From assembly GCF_001039355.2 (NCBI RefSeq), contig NW_019775647.1, positions 204,835 to 268,834 of the forward strand: a stretch of DNA of 64,000 nucleotides. Direction: 5' to 3'. A program made the position numbers and the translations under genes. This stretch comes from Lingula anatina (Eukaryota > Brachiopoda > Lingulata > Lingulida > Lingulidae). Below the pieces are notes generated by a model. It did not search any database. It had not been told where the DNA came from and saw only the letters and a program-made list of their open reading frames with translations. Positions 35,301-47,622 of the stretch are shown here, one piece after another (the stretch's first letter is position 1; every line of letters starts with the position of its first letter).

Positions 35301-37570
35301 CAACCACTGATGAAAAACACGACCACTAGTGAGAAATTCCTACCTTCAAGGTTCTGCTCATTTTCCTGGTCGGCCGCCTCAGCTGAGACATCGGTCTTTG
35401 GTGCTTTTGCTTTCTTAGAAGTAGTTTTCCACTTCTTGAACTTCTTTGTTTTCTTGGGAGCCACGTCATCATTTCTTTTATCTGTATGTGGAATAGAATA
35501 AATATAAAATACATCACACGCTCGATGAATGAATGAATGAACACATACATACATGTAAATAATGATTGTCTGAAGAAAGTGTAATTCAAAAAAACACAAA
35601 ATCCAAATTCACCCCCAGGGATATGTACCAAACACATTATCAAGACTTCATTAATGTAACCGATACATAAGCCATCGAATCTATTCAACAGAATAATTTC
35701 ACTGAAGTAGCTGATATAACCGCTATTTCGTGAAAAGCATGAAAAACATCAGCTCTTACCAAGCTCAATGCTTTGTTCATCTTCAACAGCTGCTTTATCA
35801 TTTTTGGCCGTTGACTTTTTCAAGGGTGATTGCAACTTGATTTTCAATCGGCGCTTAGATTTCTTTGTTTTCTTGGTCACTAAGGAAGTAGTGTCGTCAC
35901 TTGGAGCTGGAATTAATTCATGCATTCGTGTAAATAACCTTTTTCGAAGTCACAAATACCAATTAAAAAATATATGAAAACAAGTACTGTAACAACAAAT
36001 AGGAATACAAATAGGAATAGAAAATATCAGGGATGTTCTACCCCGTTCCAGCCTGGTACATCTTGGGCATGTACAAAGAATGAGTGACGTCAACTGGGTA
36101 AAAAGAGTAACAGAGTTTGAGGTGGAGAGGAATGCCCCAGGTAGACCAAAGTTGGCTTGGAGGGAGGTAGTGCAGACAGGAGAACACATGAACACGTAAG
36201 AAATAGAAAGCTACAAAGACAATAAATGTTTACGTGTGTCTATAGTGTCAATCGCTTCGACCACATTAAATAATCTTGAAGGCTTACCAGGGGCATCCTC
36301 ATCGATCTTTGACGATTCTTCGCTCTTAGTCTGCTTCGATTTCTTCTCGTTCTTCTTTGAAGATGTGGAAATCTTGTCTTCATTTTCGCTAGCTCCGGCT
36401 GAAGCAAAGGAGTTTAAATTATAAGCATTATGACAAAACTTAGGTTATGATTAAGAGAAAGTAGTGTCAAAATATCAAGTTTAAAGTACTCAATCGTCAT
36501 TTAGAAACAAAGAGACCATTTATTAAAAGTCATACCATTAGCTTTCCCTTTTCTCAGCTTTAACCGCCCAAGTGCTCGACTCCTTGCCTTAACGTGTTTA
36601 TCACCAGACTAATCAAATGAAGACAGATAACAAAAAAGAAAAATAAAGCAGAATAGAACGAAATTAATGGAAGAAAAGATATGAAAAAAGAGAATGAATT
36701 AAAATGATAAATAAAAATAAAAATGAAATGTCAGTATTGTAAAAATAGGACAGCAACAAAAAATTAATAAGTGAAAGAAAAGTTAAATAAATGGATGCTT
36801 AAGCAAAAAGATGAGTAAATGATTATATACATGAATAAACACTAGATCTATATATATTGCATAGACACGGCAATGGAAAATTAATTATATACATGTACTT
36901 ACCGGTTTGTCACTTTCAGCGTGCGACGCTTCTGCTTTTTCTTTCGTCTTCTTCTCTTTCTTTGCTTTACCTTGAAGTTCATATTACATATTTCATATAC
37001 ATATTACATTATATAGTTGTTTAACTCTCTAATTACTTTAAAAAGCGTAATGTTCGAAAAAATACAAAATAATGTAAAATATACTCATCGCTTCTCAAAT
37101 CAGCCGTACTTTTCTATGATTCTATGTTGTCACAACGCTAGAACTCAGATCAAAAATGGAGTTTTTGTGACAAAGTCCTTGAATAAAAACAAAAACCCTA
37201 TTTATCTCAATAAAAATAATACCTGTATTAAATATTATGATAAATATTTATCCTAAAATTTATATAGTTTAACTCTCACCTTTCTTATATCTCTTATCCT
37301 TGTCCTCTTCCTCTCCACTACCCCCACAAATAAGACATGTAATGTGTATAGAAGAGAACAGTACTCTCAGCCAAGCAAAAAAGCTTAGATTTGGATTCCG
37401 CCAAGGAGGGACTTGGTCCTGAAATTAAGTCAATATAAAATCTAAATGTGTTCTCTGCTTTAAGCAAACCGACATCTTTTGAATTCATAACGGTGAAATT
37501 ATAAACATTGTTAGAAATCATTATTGAACCATTTGGTTTGTCAACTTACGTTATCCCCATTACTCGGCAT
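32359..37570 (-). CDS. Lys-rich repeat protein with C-terminal pseudokinase domain (13 exons)
   Basis: About 833 residues. Exons in coding order: 37550-37570 (MPSNGDN), 37280-37310, 36903-36970, 36536-36608, 36288-36398, 35760-35906, 35344-35481, 35081-35218, 34709-34834, 34336-34515, 34002-34136, 33753-33872, 32359-33572. Total 2,502 nt, in phase. Most of the N-terminal exons are phase 1-1 cassettes encoding acidic starts followed by KK-rich blocks (for example KPWKKLFKRT and KTWRKMFKRT). The last exon is a kinase fold: VVK as beta-3 Lys, HNYLNGRH in place of HRDLKxxN, CNFS in place of DFG, FAPEV and SDVYSFGC intact. Catalytic Asp, metal-binding Asn and DFG Asp are all replaced, so catalysis is unlikely. 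No signal peptide. Target unknown. Confidence 0.82.
36053..36199 (+). mobile_element. LINE C-terminal tail fragment
   Basis: One open stretch reads LGHVQRMSDVNWVKRVTEFE and ends GRPKLAWREVVQ before a stop at 36197-36199. This is the GHVQR..WV...GRPK.TW tail typical of non-LTR retrotransposon reverse transcriptase proteins. It lies in an intron of the Lys-rich/pseudokinase gene, opposite in strand. Confidence 0.75.
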
Positions 37571-37699
37571 TCTGTAGTGTAACTATAGGTATGTTAGATA
37601 TAAGGTATGATCATTTGTCTACTTAGATTTACATAGAAAAGTTTGTCAGATAAATGAATAGCTTCGGTCGTTGTCCGCAATTTTTGGCGATTTCGGTTG

Positions 37700-37790
37700 C
37701 TAGGACGCATATGTCCATGACAACAATGGGACACGTCACTGCGTATGACGTCAGCGCGTGTGACGTGCCATTGTGACGTCGATTTCCTAA
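37700..37790 (-). promoter_or_regulatory. CRE-like site cluster upstream of the proximal first exon
   Basis: Contains a palindromic TGACGTCA (37746-37753), TGACGTG (37761-37767), TGACGTC (37774-37780) and an inverted CACGTCA near 37733, about 160-210 bp upstream of the ATG at 37570. Such sites bind CREB/ATF-type bZIP factors; binding here is inferred. Confidence 0.55.
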
Positions 37791-37889
37791 CAACAAACGT
37801 TCTCCAATGTAAACATTTGATCAATAGTTGACCGACCTGGCTTTCGTGTAATTTACCCGTCCTTTCCTATTGTTCATAATTTTTGTGAA

Positions 37890-39490
37890 CATTTTGCTAC
37901 ATACAATCAATAAGGATATTCCTCTGTAGTTGTTCACGCTATTGTGCGCCCCCTACTCATAAACAGCTTGCACAAAGCAATGCCTCCGCCCATCTCTTTG
38001 GGTATACACCAAGGTCCAAAATGCTGTTGAATAGTATAATCAGATATGGTATGATTATATGCAGCGAGTTATTATAGAATTCTACACTAATACCATTAGC
38101 CCCAGGCGCCTTTTTGTTTTTCATTTGCCTTCGTGACTTCTTCAATGTCAGTGGAGTTATTAAGTTCTCGAGGGTCATCATTGACACAGTGCTCACAATA
38201 ATAGTCATTCTCTTCCAGGTCTTGACGCACCTCTTTTGATATTGAGCTTTCTGTTTCCTGCGGGTTATTTAGTTGCATAAAATATTCAAACCACCGGTCA
38301 CTAGTTATGACACTAGACGACGAGCACTTTTTCCCTGTGATTAATTTCCAACATACAAATGGATCATGTTTTGTCTTCTCATTGTTTTGCTGCTGGTTTA
38401 TTTTCCATTTATTGCAAATACGACAAATTTCTCTACATGATTTATTTTTTTATTTATTATTATTATTTTTTTTTTTATTATTTTTTTTTTTTTTTTGTAG
38501 CTTTCTAGATCTATGTCGTCATTAGTACGTATGAATTTTCACAACAACGAATTTTATAACGCTTTGCGGACCTGCATGCATTGTCAAACCAACCTTCATG
38601 TAATGGTCTGTGCACCTTGTGGGTCTTTTTCATATCACCCGCCGCTCCATTATATCCACTGTATGGTCTTTGGTACATTATGGCTAAAGTTTTCCAATGA
38701 ACCTATCTTTTCCATTCCTCACTCCAGGCAAACTTGAAGTAAGGTGTCAGGTTTACTGTGGTACTTACATATGTGTTTACATTCTCATTTTTACAGTTCA
38801 ACACACATTCTAGGGGAAAATGATCCAACAGATCTATGTCCATAACCTCGAGGCACGTGTGATTATGACACATAGCGCGTAGTCTTCTGTACTATGAACA
38901 TTGTTGGCTTCGCAAGTATATTCGCCATCCACATTTCCATGTTTTCTTCCATTTAACAAATCAGGGCCCACGCTACAGCACAGTTCAACCAAGTCCTGAC
39001 CATATCTGTTGTACTCTAGATCTTTATTTTTTCGGAAAATGGAAAATTTGTCTATTTCATACCAATCGGCTACATATTCCGCTCCATCGATTTCGATTAA
39101 GTCATATAACGTTCCAGTCCTTTCATTCTATCCCCCACTGACATAAAATATGCGTCCTCGTATGCTGATTTCATTTTGAGCAACCATTCACCCAATATCT
39201 CCATTCCATTTCCATGATTTTCCCCATAAATACTAGCCCCTTGAGGTGAAACATACACAGCACTAAATACAATATTTTTGTCAAGCCCTGTAACCTGCTT
39301 GGCTAATAGTAGGGAGACAGTGTCTAATTTAGGGTTTTTGATTTCTTTTAGATCATTTACTAAACGCTCCTTAATATATACTAATATGCCGACATTCTTT
39401 TTTACCTCTCTATAACAAGCATAACATAGATACCCTGATAGCCGGTCTTTCCATTCCGATAAACCATTGACATTTGATGTTATTCAACTC
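37890..39490 (-). mobile_element. Decayed non-LTR retrotransposon (LINE) fragment
   Basis: Minus-strand reading gives an endonuclease part at 39180-39480 (NVNGLSEWKDRLSGYLCY, REVKKNVGILVYIKERL) and a reverse transcriptase part at 37957-38208 (MKNKKAPGANGISVEFYNNS). The order is endonuclease then RT, as in APE-type LINEs. Stops and frame changes (near 39128 and 38970) and T-rich insertions (38440-38500) break it. It sits between the two alternative first exons of the pseudokinase gene. Confidence 0.8.
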
Positions 39491-39913
39491 AAGTTCGAAA
39501 TAACGGTAAATACGCCAACTCGTCTTGAAACGTTAGACGTCAAGCGTTAACAAACATAGGTATAATATATGTAGAATTTTTCTTCAGTTAGATTTTCGAT
39601 AAATGTCATTAACACTCAAATTATAGCAGAATATTTTGAACATATTATTATCTTGAAAATATGTCCAGAATATAGGAGTGAAGTACTGGTATGTCCACTC
39701 TTATTATTATACCACTGTCAAAATTATAGAATATTTGATTGGGTAAATATATAAAACGTTTGCAAACATCTCCTAACATCCAAGAAATATAACGAGAAGA
39801 AATATAAGTTTTGGATGTGACCGTAAATAAAAAAATTAATGAACTAGGCTTATCGGGTGATGTAGCCCCTAATTCAATAAATATCTACTGTAAATATAGT
39901 GAATATTACTCAC

Positions 39914-39934
39914 CTCCTCCAAGATTCTCGGCAT
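39914..39934 (-). other. Second, paralogous first exon (MPRILEE)
   Basis: A 21-nt ATG exon with a canonical GTGAGT donor has the same length and phase as the proximal first exon 37550-37570, and matching 5' context (ACAACAGAATGCCGAG versus ACTACAGAATGCCGAG). It could splice to 37280-37310 as an alternative start. No other downstream exons for it are seen between the two. Confidence 0.55.
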
Positions 39935-40039
39935 TCTGTTGTGTAGAATCTATGTGAACTGTATATATATATATATTGTGTATAATTTATCAAATAATCT
40001 TAGCTATAAACATTATTTTTATCAATCGTTCGCTGTCTG

Positions 40040-40100
40040 CAATGTTTTGCTGCTAGGATGCAACGTATGTTACGTCACAGTGGGAGTTACGTCATCAAAA
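40040..40100 (-). promoter_or_regulatory. CRE-like sites upstream of the distal first exon
   Basis: TTACGTCA occurs at 40070-40077 and 40087-40094, preceded by TGCTAGGATGCA, which parallels TGCTAGGACGCA near 37697 in the proximal promoter. The two promoters appear to be duplicates. Confidence 0.5.
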
Positions 40101-40830
40101 CTGTCTGAAGCGTAGGCCTACGCGACGGCGTTATTTTTACGCGAAACCAACCTCTCATCTGCCATAATCTAGGCTTATATGTATCAAACCCTTATTAGAG
40201 GCTTATACACCATCATTGGTTAGAAATCAAACAATTGCATGCATTGCATAACTGGTTTTAAAAGATTTGGTCTTTGATATTCATCTATTTTTGTTTGGCT
40301 CGGCCTTTATTGCTGTTTTGTGGGGTAATGAAGAGAAAAGAGAGATTTTAAAAATATCTACCTAGTAGGCCTAGGTGTAGTAGCCTACTTCTTAGTTGAA
40401 AATAAGCAAAGAACGAGGATTCAATAGTGGCTATTTTACACATATGAACTATAATTAAGCCTTTAGATATATCATACAAAAGAAGCGCGGTTTGTTTTTT
40501 CATCGACTGTCTACGTTGCAATTGAAGACATTGTCTGTGCATTAGCAAAAGGTAATGCTATCTGTCAACAGACTATATATGACAGTTCAGATAATAGCCG
40601 ATAGATGTGGACCTTGAATGCCGTTCACAAGGTTTTACTTAGAGTGGTTTTGCCGCAGAACTAGTTCACCCAAAGGCGTTCAAGTCCTCTGAATGCCTTA
40701 TTAAATGTTACGATATGCACCCGTACAATTTATGCGAAAACACATTTTCGAGGAATACCAAGCACATTCTCAGCGTATTTGTCACAGCCTGTGTTGCTAC
40801 TGTTTCTGTACGTGTGCTGCAAGTACGACA

Positions 40831-40876
<46 letters not shown>

Positions 40877-41613
40877 TGCAATATACTGGGAGATCAGCGT
40901 ATGGCCTCGTATGAATTGCTAATCACTCACGAGCACAGCGTACTCGCACCGCGTATGACCCATGCAAGACCGACGCACGGTGTATGTATAACTTATGAAC
41001 GGTGTTATATTGTGCACGTATCAGATTTGTGCACGCCCTAATGTCTTATCTTCACCTTTGCAGAGAGATATTATTTATGATTTTATTTTTATGTATTATT
41101 ATTTTAGCGAGATCACTACATCCAGCGCAGAATTGCTTAAAGGTCGGCATATGTGAACACAAAAGTAAGCAATATGATTAGCCGTATAATCCTCTTTACC
41201 CTGCCCACGGAGACACCCGGTATAAGCACGTGGGGGCATGCTGGCATACTATCTATTGGTGTTAGTGGTATATTTCAAGACTTATCAGTAGATTCATATA
41301 TCTTAGAGCATGTTTACACGTAGTTTACTGGCACATGTTCGCTTTAAAACTAGTGGGTGATTACATCAAGGAGTTATAACTACTTGATTACATGTAGTTC
41401 AATGCATTGCTTCAAACGGAAAATACGTATTTAGAAAAAGTATATTTAGTTTAATCACAAATAGAGCGATTGGATACCGGTTCAATCTAGGATCGAGGTT
41501 ATTTCTTTTAATTGTCTTGTGTAAACGTGCCTTGGGTTAATGCTCAACGTATGCATTTCTCTATATATATACATGTAAACCTCTTTCTTAATCGGGATGC
41601 GGGTGGCTACAAC
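40100..41613. other. Intergenic spacer with (TG)n
   Basis: Region between the divergent pseudokinase and metalloprotease genes. It holds a TG dinucleotide array at about 40833-40873 and no exon I can support. Confidence 0.6.
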
Positions 41614-44600
41614 ATGGCGTCCCCACCAAAAACACTGACCCTGTGTTTCACCGCCTGTATTTTATCATCTGTTGTAGTTGCAGCCCAGGTAAGGTCATTA
41701 TAACAATAGGAATCGGTGGTGTTGCTAACGAACCTTAAATATACTGAAAAATGATAACGACTCGTATATCAATTTGATAAATATAGCAGCGGCGGCGTTG
41801 CTATTTTTAGATGGTACCAGTGGTGCTTGCATGTCACCCATTCATGTAATTAAATTTAATGCATTAAATTTCTATTACTTTTCAACAAAATCCCTATATT
41901 TACATGCAGTCTCTGAGAGTTACGAAAAACTGATGATGAAACAACAAAATGTATGAATCTTTTGCTAATTAAGTGGTCTTTATTTTTCAAACCATGTATC
42001 AGCTTTGTACCGATACTATTATACATGTATGTATTACTGACGTTATTAATTGTCTATAGGTCGCCATTCAACAGCTAACCAGAACAGAATTGCAAGAGAT
42101 ATTTGGGGTTCAGGATCACAGTAAAGGTAAAAAAGTTAGCTTATCTTCCCTTATTTGAATAAAGTTTGATGTTTGGTGTCGAAATCAGCTGCAAAATGAG
42201 ATCAAACACGCCAGGACATTTAACTTCAATTACATTGAAAATTGTGAAAGTGAACCAATTGAATTAAATCGTGGTATGATTATTAATATTTACCTCTGCA
42301 CGTGAGAGAGCAAGTAGCACAGTTGACAAAAGTCATAAAAGTATTTTTTTTTTCATGGCACGCATACAACACTAACAAATTTCAGTTTCCATTTCTAATA
42401 ATCCCATGGTCGTAAAGAACGGTTTTGTTTTCAGTGCCAGATTATAGTTTGACAGAAATCCACGAATACCAAACTAGGGGGGCCTCAAACCATGATGGTC
42501 GTCTGCGGATGTCTATGAAAGTGGGCGGCCGTTTGCTTCGTCTGCATCTATCACGTAATGACGACCTCGTGCAAAACACGCTCGTGACCAAACTCAGTGT
42601 AAACGATGACGGGCAGACGATAGAGGAGAACGTGACAGGAAAAGTCAGTTATTCCAGGTTCTATATGCTTATCTTTTCAAATGATCCTATGAATGTTGTC
42701 TTACATTTGAATACGTAAATAAGTCTATGATTATATTACGATATATAACATAAGAACCGTTTCTTTTTCACTTTATAGGACTTGAAACATTTGAATCAAG
42801 TGGCAGTAATTTACCTACAAAATGGAACCAAATGAAAAAATGCGGTCGGTCTCCGTCAATTTATCATACTACATGTATACCGGTTTAATATAACGTGTTT
42901 TCTACAGGACGATGTTGACGGTGAATTGAGTCAGCTTTACGAGGACCCTGTACACTCTGCTGCTTTCACAATACAGAGAGATGCATCTGGTCTTCTGTTG
43001 GTATGTAATCATAAAGGAATCCATTATTTCCGTTTCATTTTAGAATTTAAAAATGAAGATGTTAAACATGCATCATTCGGATTAGTTGGTCAATTTGCTC
43101 GATATGTCATAGATTTTTTTCCCAAATTTTGTTAAACCTCCTTAACAATATAGGATTGTCCGTCATCAATATTTGTTCAAAATGGGTTTTTAATTTATAT
43201 AGGATGGATCTGTCGGGGACTACGTAGTTCGAACCCTTCCGGATCACGTGACCTCAAACTCCTCGCTGCGTCACGTGGTCTACAGACAGCCAGACGTTCG
43301 ATTTGTCTCGGATGAATACTGTAACTACCAAACACTAACACGAATTATTATTATTTCTAATCTTAATTTTAATCGACAATTGTGATTTCATTGCAATTCA
43401 CTCATTATTTTCGTGTTCATGCGTTTATCCGTGCGTACACGTGCCTCTCTCTCTTCTCTCTTTCCCTTCTCTCTGTGTTTGTGTGTGTGTGCGTGTGTGT
43501 GAATTTGAAGTTCCCGTCTCTTGGATGCTTTCACTTCAGACCCTCCCGATGAAAATACCAGTGCAAACATCACACAACCAAGAGGATTACATAAAAGACA
43601 AGTCAAAGTCCCGGCGATAGTGTACGCAGAAGTCACTCTCATTGTCGCTCATTCTGTTATAAGGAACAAGGGTTCGGAGGCCAACGCCAAGAAATATGTT
43701 CTTAATTATTGGAACAGCGTATGTTGGAAATAATTTATTTATGTTCACGGGGTGTTTGGAGGTAAATTTCATCTTGAAAGTAATAAGTAATTGTTAAAAA
43801 TAGCTTAATATGGGGCACCAAATTAAGTATAAATGGTAAATTGAATGGTTTACATGAAGGGCTTGGATATACAAATAGTTTTAAAATATGCTTCGCATTT
43901 TCAGGTTTCCAGCAATTATAAAAGTTACAAAATGTCACCAGATATCCGTTTCAAAATCAAAGAGTTTATAATGTGTTCGGTGAGTATCCTTTCCTGAAAT
44001 GCTTTTGCGTTTGGCGTTCTGGCTGAAACAAACACACATGCACGCACACACATATACACACACACATATACACACACATACACACACACAAACACACACA
44101 CACACACTTTAAGATTCTATGCCTATCATCACATGCAATAATCATTCACTGTGTAAACTCCAGAGTCCTACTGCAGCAATGTGCAATGGCATAGACCAGT
44201 CTGGCAGTCTTGGGGACGTCTTGCAGCGAATGGTGGACTACTTAAAGCCGAGGAAGAAATACGATATTGCTGTGGCTCATAATTGGTAAGTGGATGCAAT
44301 GCGTGCGGGATAATTATTTTCTTCATTCTACTTTCTATATTTATTTTATTTCAGTTTGTTTTATTTTACTTTTTTATTTGTCTATTTGTTAATCATTATA
44401 ATCATCATTGTTGTTATTTTTGTTTTACAACGTTCAGGGCTTAAGACCGCGCTCACTGATAGAAGACTTCTAGAAAACAAACCCAAGCGAGGCGCGAAAC
44501 ACTCACAGAATTAATTTGTATATTCTTGCAAAGGAACACATTGCTTGCAAACGTATGGTTCTGCCAATGGTCATTTCAATCGGAAAAAAGTCTAAATGGA

Positions 44601-46333
44601 CATTTTTACGAATACTTTGTCATCTGTGACATATATATATATATATATATAACACCATATCTGTTTCAGCGCGAATGGATGGAACAGGGGGGATGGTAGG
44701 TATTTATATACTTTAAAATGCTAAATTACCGTAAGACTAGATAACTTTCTTATTTGCACGAGTTCTAAGTATATCTAATTGAAATAATTTCCATTGTGTT
44801 TAACCAGCTCAATATAATGTATGACTAGCCCCCTTAAGCATAAAATTACGAAATTGGGGAAAATTCTGTAATTGCTTTTTTTAACTACATTCAATATTTT
44901 CATAACACAAAACAACACCCAACAGCAATTTTGTATCCTTTATCATTGCAGGTATGGGTGCAGTGGCCAAAGCCTGTGACCCTTGGGCAGTAGGAGTGGT
45001 CAGTGATGACTGCAGCCAGCGCTTCACGAAACTTCACCTCCACGAGACTGGCCACATGTAAGTGACCCAAACACCGTGTATCTGTCCATGTGTGAATATA
45101 TTTGTATTTATATATATATATTGTAGGATCTATTTTACTTTAAATTTTGCTAAATTATTGGTGTGTAATTAGCTTGCACATTTTAAAAAATGTGAATTTG
45201 GAAGGTTCGATAAAGGTTATCAAACAAATAATTTAAAAAATTCGGTTTGTAAACAAGATGTTAAAGAATACAACATTCTAAGGGGTATCAGGTAACTGGT
45301 TCTTCCTCCATATACAAGCAAGTGTCAGTACACGTGCTCATATGAACGGTATATGCGTATGAATTTAAATAAGATCATGTAGGAGTGAACGTCATGTTAA
45401 CATGCTCGTTGAGATAATAAGAACAGTGCATTATTTTGTACAAAAAATGTTGACGGTGTGACAGGAATGGTAGTCCTAGGAATGGAAGTCCGGGTGTCCC
45501 ATATAATTAGTACAGGTCCGAGTATTGGCGTTAGTATATGGGGCAAATGTCACCTGTACCAAGTAATGGGGAAAGGACCACGGTTCCTAACAGTATACCA
45601 TGCATGTCACACTGACAGCAGTCCGTTTCACATTCATCACATTTCAAATACATTATAAAAATAATATTTAATTTCCCTCCACAGTCTGGGCTCCCCTCAC
45701 GACGGAGACAGCGGCATGCCGTGTGACAGGAGCGCGTACCTGATGACCCCTAACGGCTATTCTACCTCCCACCTCCCCTCCCCCTGCACCAGGGCGAAGT
45801 GGAGCGCTTATTGGAGGTACTTTTGTGATTATTATTGTTACCTAAAATATGCAAACATAAAAACCCTGTACAGTGATCAGATTTGATGCTGTCAAAGTCA
45901 TGGTAAACTGTATACGTTATTATGAAAGCTACAAGCAAACAAGGTTAAAAACTTTAATAACAAAACAGTAATGAAGGGTAATATTACTATAATATGTAAG
46001 GCAGGGGATAAAAACATTGCTTGTTTGACCTGTTATCCTTGGGGGAGTAGGGATAGAAAGGATAACTCCAAATTGGAAGTAGGCGTCCCGGCTGTGTCTT
46101 CTGTATTTGCTATTGAAGCGGGATGAAGTAGGTTTATACTTCAAGTTTCAGAGCCCTTTGGCGCTACGCTGCATTCGTGACAGAAAGCACACCCAATGTA
46201 ACGGATATGCACCATGACAGCTTTTAAATAAGGGTGCTGATAAACAGAAATAACATGTACAATTTAAAACTCTTTTCTTTTCTTTTTTTTTTCCTTTTCC
46301 AGTTCTTCCAAAGGAGCCTGTATGCACATGTAG
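41614..46333 (+). CDS. Secreted M12B (reprolysin/ADAM-type) zinc metalloprotease, compact (12 exons)
   Basis: Secreted zinc endopeptidase, 410 residues. Exons: 41614-41688, 42060-42126, 42435-42643, 42908-43000, 43203-43320, 43540-43718, 43905-43979, 44164-44285, 44670-44695, 44952-45057, 45685-45816, 46303-46333 (stop 46331-46333); 1,233 nt, all in phase. The first exon is a signal peptide (MASPPKTLTLCFTACILSSV). A propeptide with EVFG-like LQEIFGVQDHS and VPDYSLTEIHEYQ leads to a possible dibasic cleavage at LHKRQ. The catalytic domain ends with HETGHILGSPHD (zinc site HExxHxxGxxHD, split by an intron) and Met-turn YLMTP. It stops about 40 residues after the zinc site, with no disintegrin, Cys-rich or thrombospondin modules. 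AATAAA lies near 46497. Confidence 0.88.
44028..44107. repeat. (AC)n microsatellite
   Basis: Interrupted CA dinucleotide array in an intron of the metalloprotease gene. Confidence 0.9.
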
Positions 46334-47622
46334 AAATGCTGAAAGAAACTCCCGACCTTTTCTCTTTGGTCGTTGATAATATAAAATATTGATCTGATTG
46401 GTACATTTGTGAATGGAACTCTGTCATCTAGTTTATTGCCATTAATGCGATGTAAGACACAAAGAACTGTTACTGACAACAATTTTGACTTAATGAATAA
46501 ATAATGTTTTACCACATCAACTTAACCTTCCAAATCTCCATTTATACTTAGGAAACTGTTTCATTGACATAATTCTATGGATAGGTTTCGCAAAGTGGTA
46601 ACTGTAACTTTTGAGTCATTTTAAAGAATAGTTGGTTTTTAGAAATCTAAACAAAAAGATTTCCCACCGTATATATCCTACCAGCGCACCAAATGCAATA
46701 AACGTTTTACTAAAAAAAATTGTTTCTTTTTTTTTTTTTTTTTTTTTGCAAAATAATAAAAATAATTTGACAACGTCAAATCTGGGAGTAATGCAATATT
46801 TTATACATTTCTAAAATAACTAATGCGTAAGGTTTACATACTTCAGTGGTGTGGGGAATCCCCGCCACACTGCCAAGATCAAGTTGACAAATAACCGTCG
46901 GTGACGATTAAGTTGGTCGTCGGATTGTCCTTGTAGCAATGCCACGTATAAAGCGCAGCTTGAAGATTCACTCCTGAAATGATCATAATTCTGTATCACG
47001 ACTATAAGCACGAGAGATACGTGTGTAAATCCTCACTTTAAAGTTGTGTGCCCTTAATTTTTTACTAAAAACTGAAGGTGGGAACTTTGCTATTTGTATT
47101 AAATACTACAGGTAGAAGTTATGGAGCCAAATACGAATGCTAACCGGCTTTTCTGTCTTTTGAAAGACGGTCAAACTTACCCATTTTTTTTTTTTTTCTA
47201 AAAAGAGATTACCGCATGATATGGAATCTGCAAGGCAATGTGCAGTGTATTTGCAAGTTTGGATCATGAAAATTTATAAAATTCCAATGGCTACCTTACT
47301 TGATTTTTTTTCGAACGAGGCGAGGGTAAAAGTTTATTTCACTGATCTTTTTATTTGTCATTTTTTCATTCATTCACTGTTTATTTGTTTGTTTGTACAT
47401 TTGCTACCCTCCAAAATATAATATTAATTTTCACGTGTTAAAATATGTCACTTTTGTGACTGGTTTTTAAGCCCATAAAGTTTCACCAAATTAGAACTGC
47501 AAGTTACAATCACCTTTCAATTTCGATTTGTTTTCTTTTTATGTAAAAGCGATCACATGCAACCAACCCCATGGACTGATTATGAGACGTGTACGTGTAA
47601 TAGCACAGGGTTTTTTTTTCTA
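46334..47622. other. Convergent spacer, no supported gene
   Basis: Between the metalloprotease and SLC23 stop codons. A 192-nt minus-strand ORF (46820-47011) with a local palindrome (GGGGAATCCCC) is present but has no family resemblance I recognise and no clear splice sites. Confidence 0.5.
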
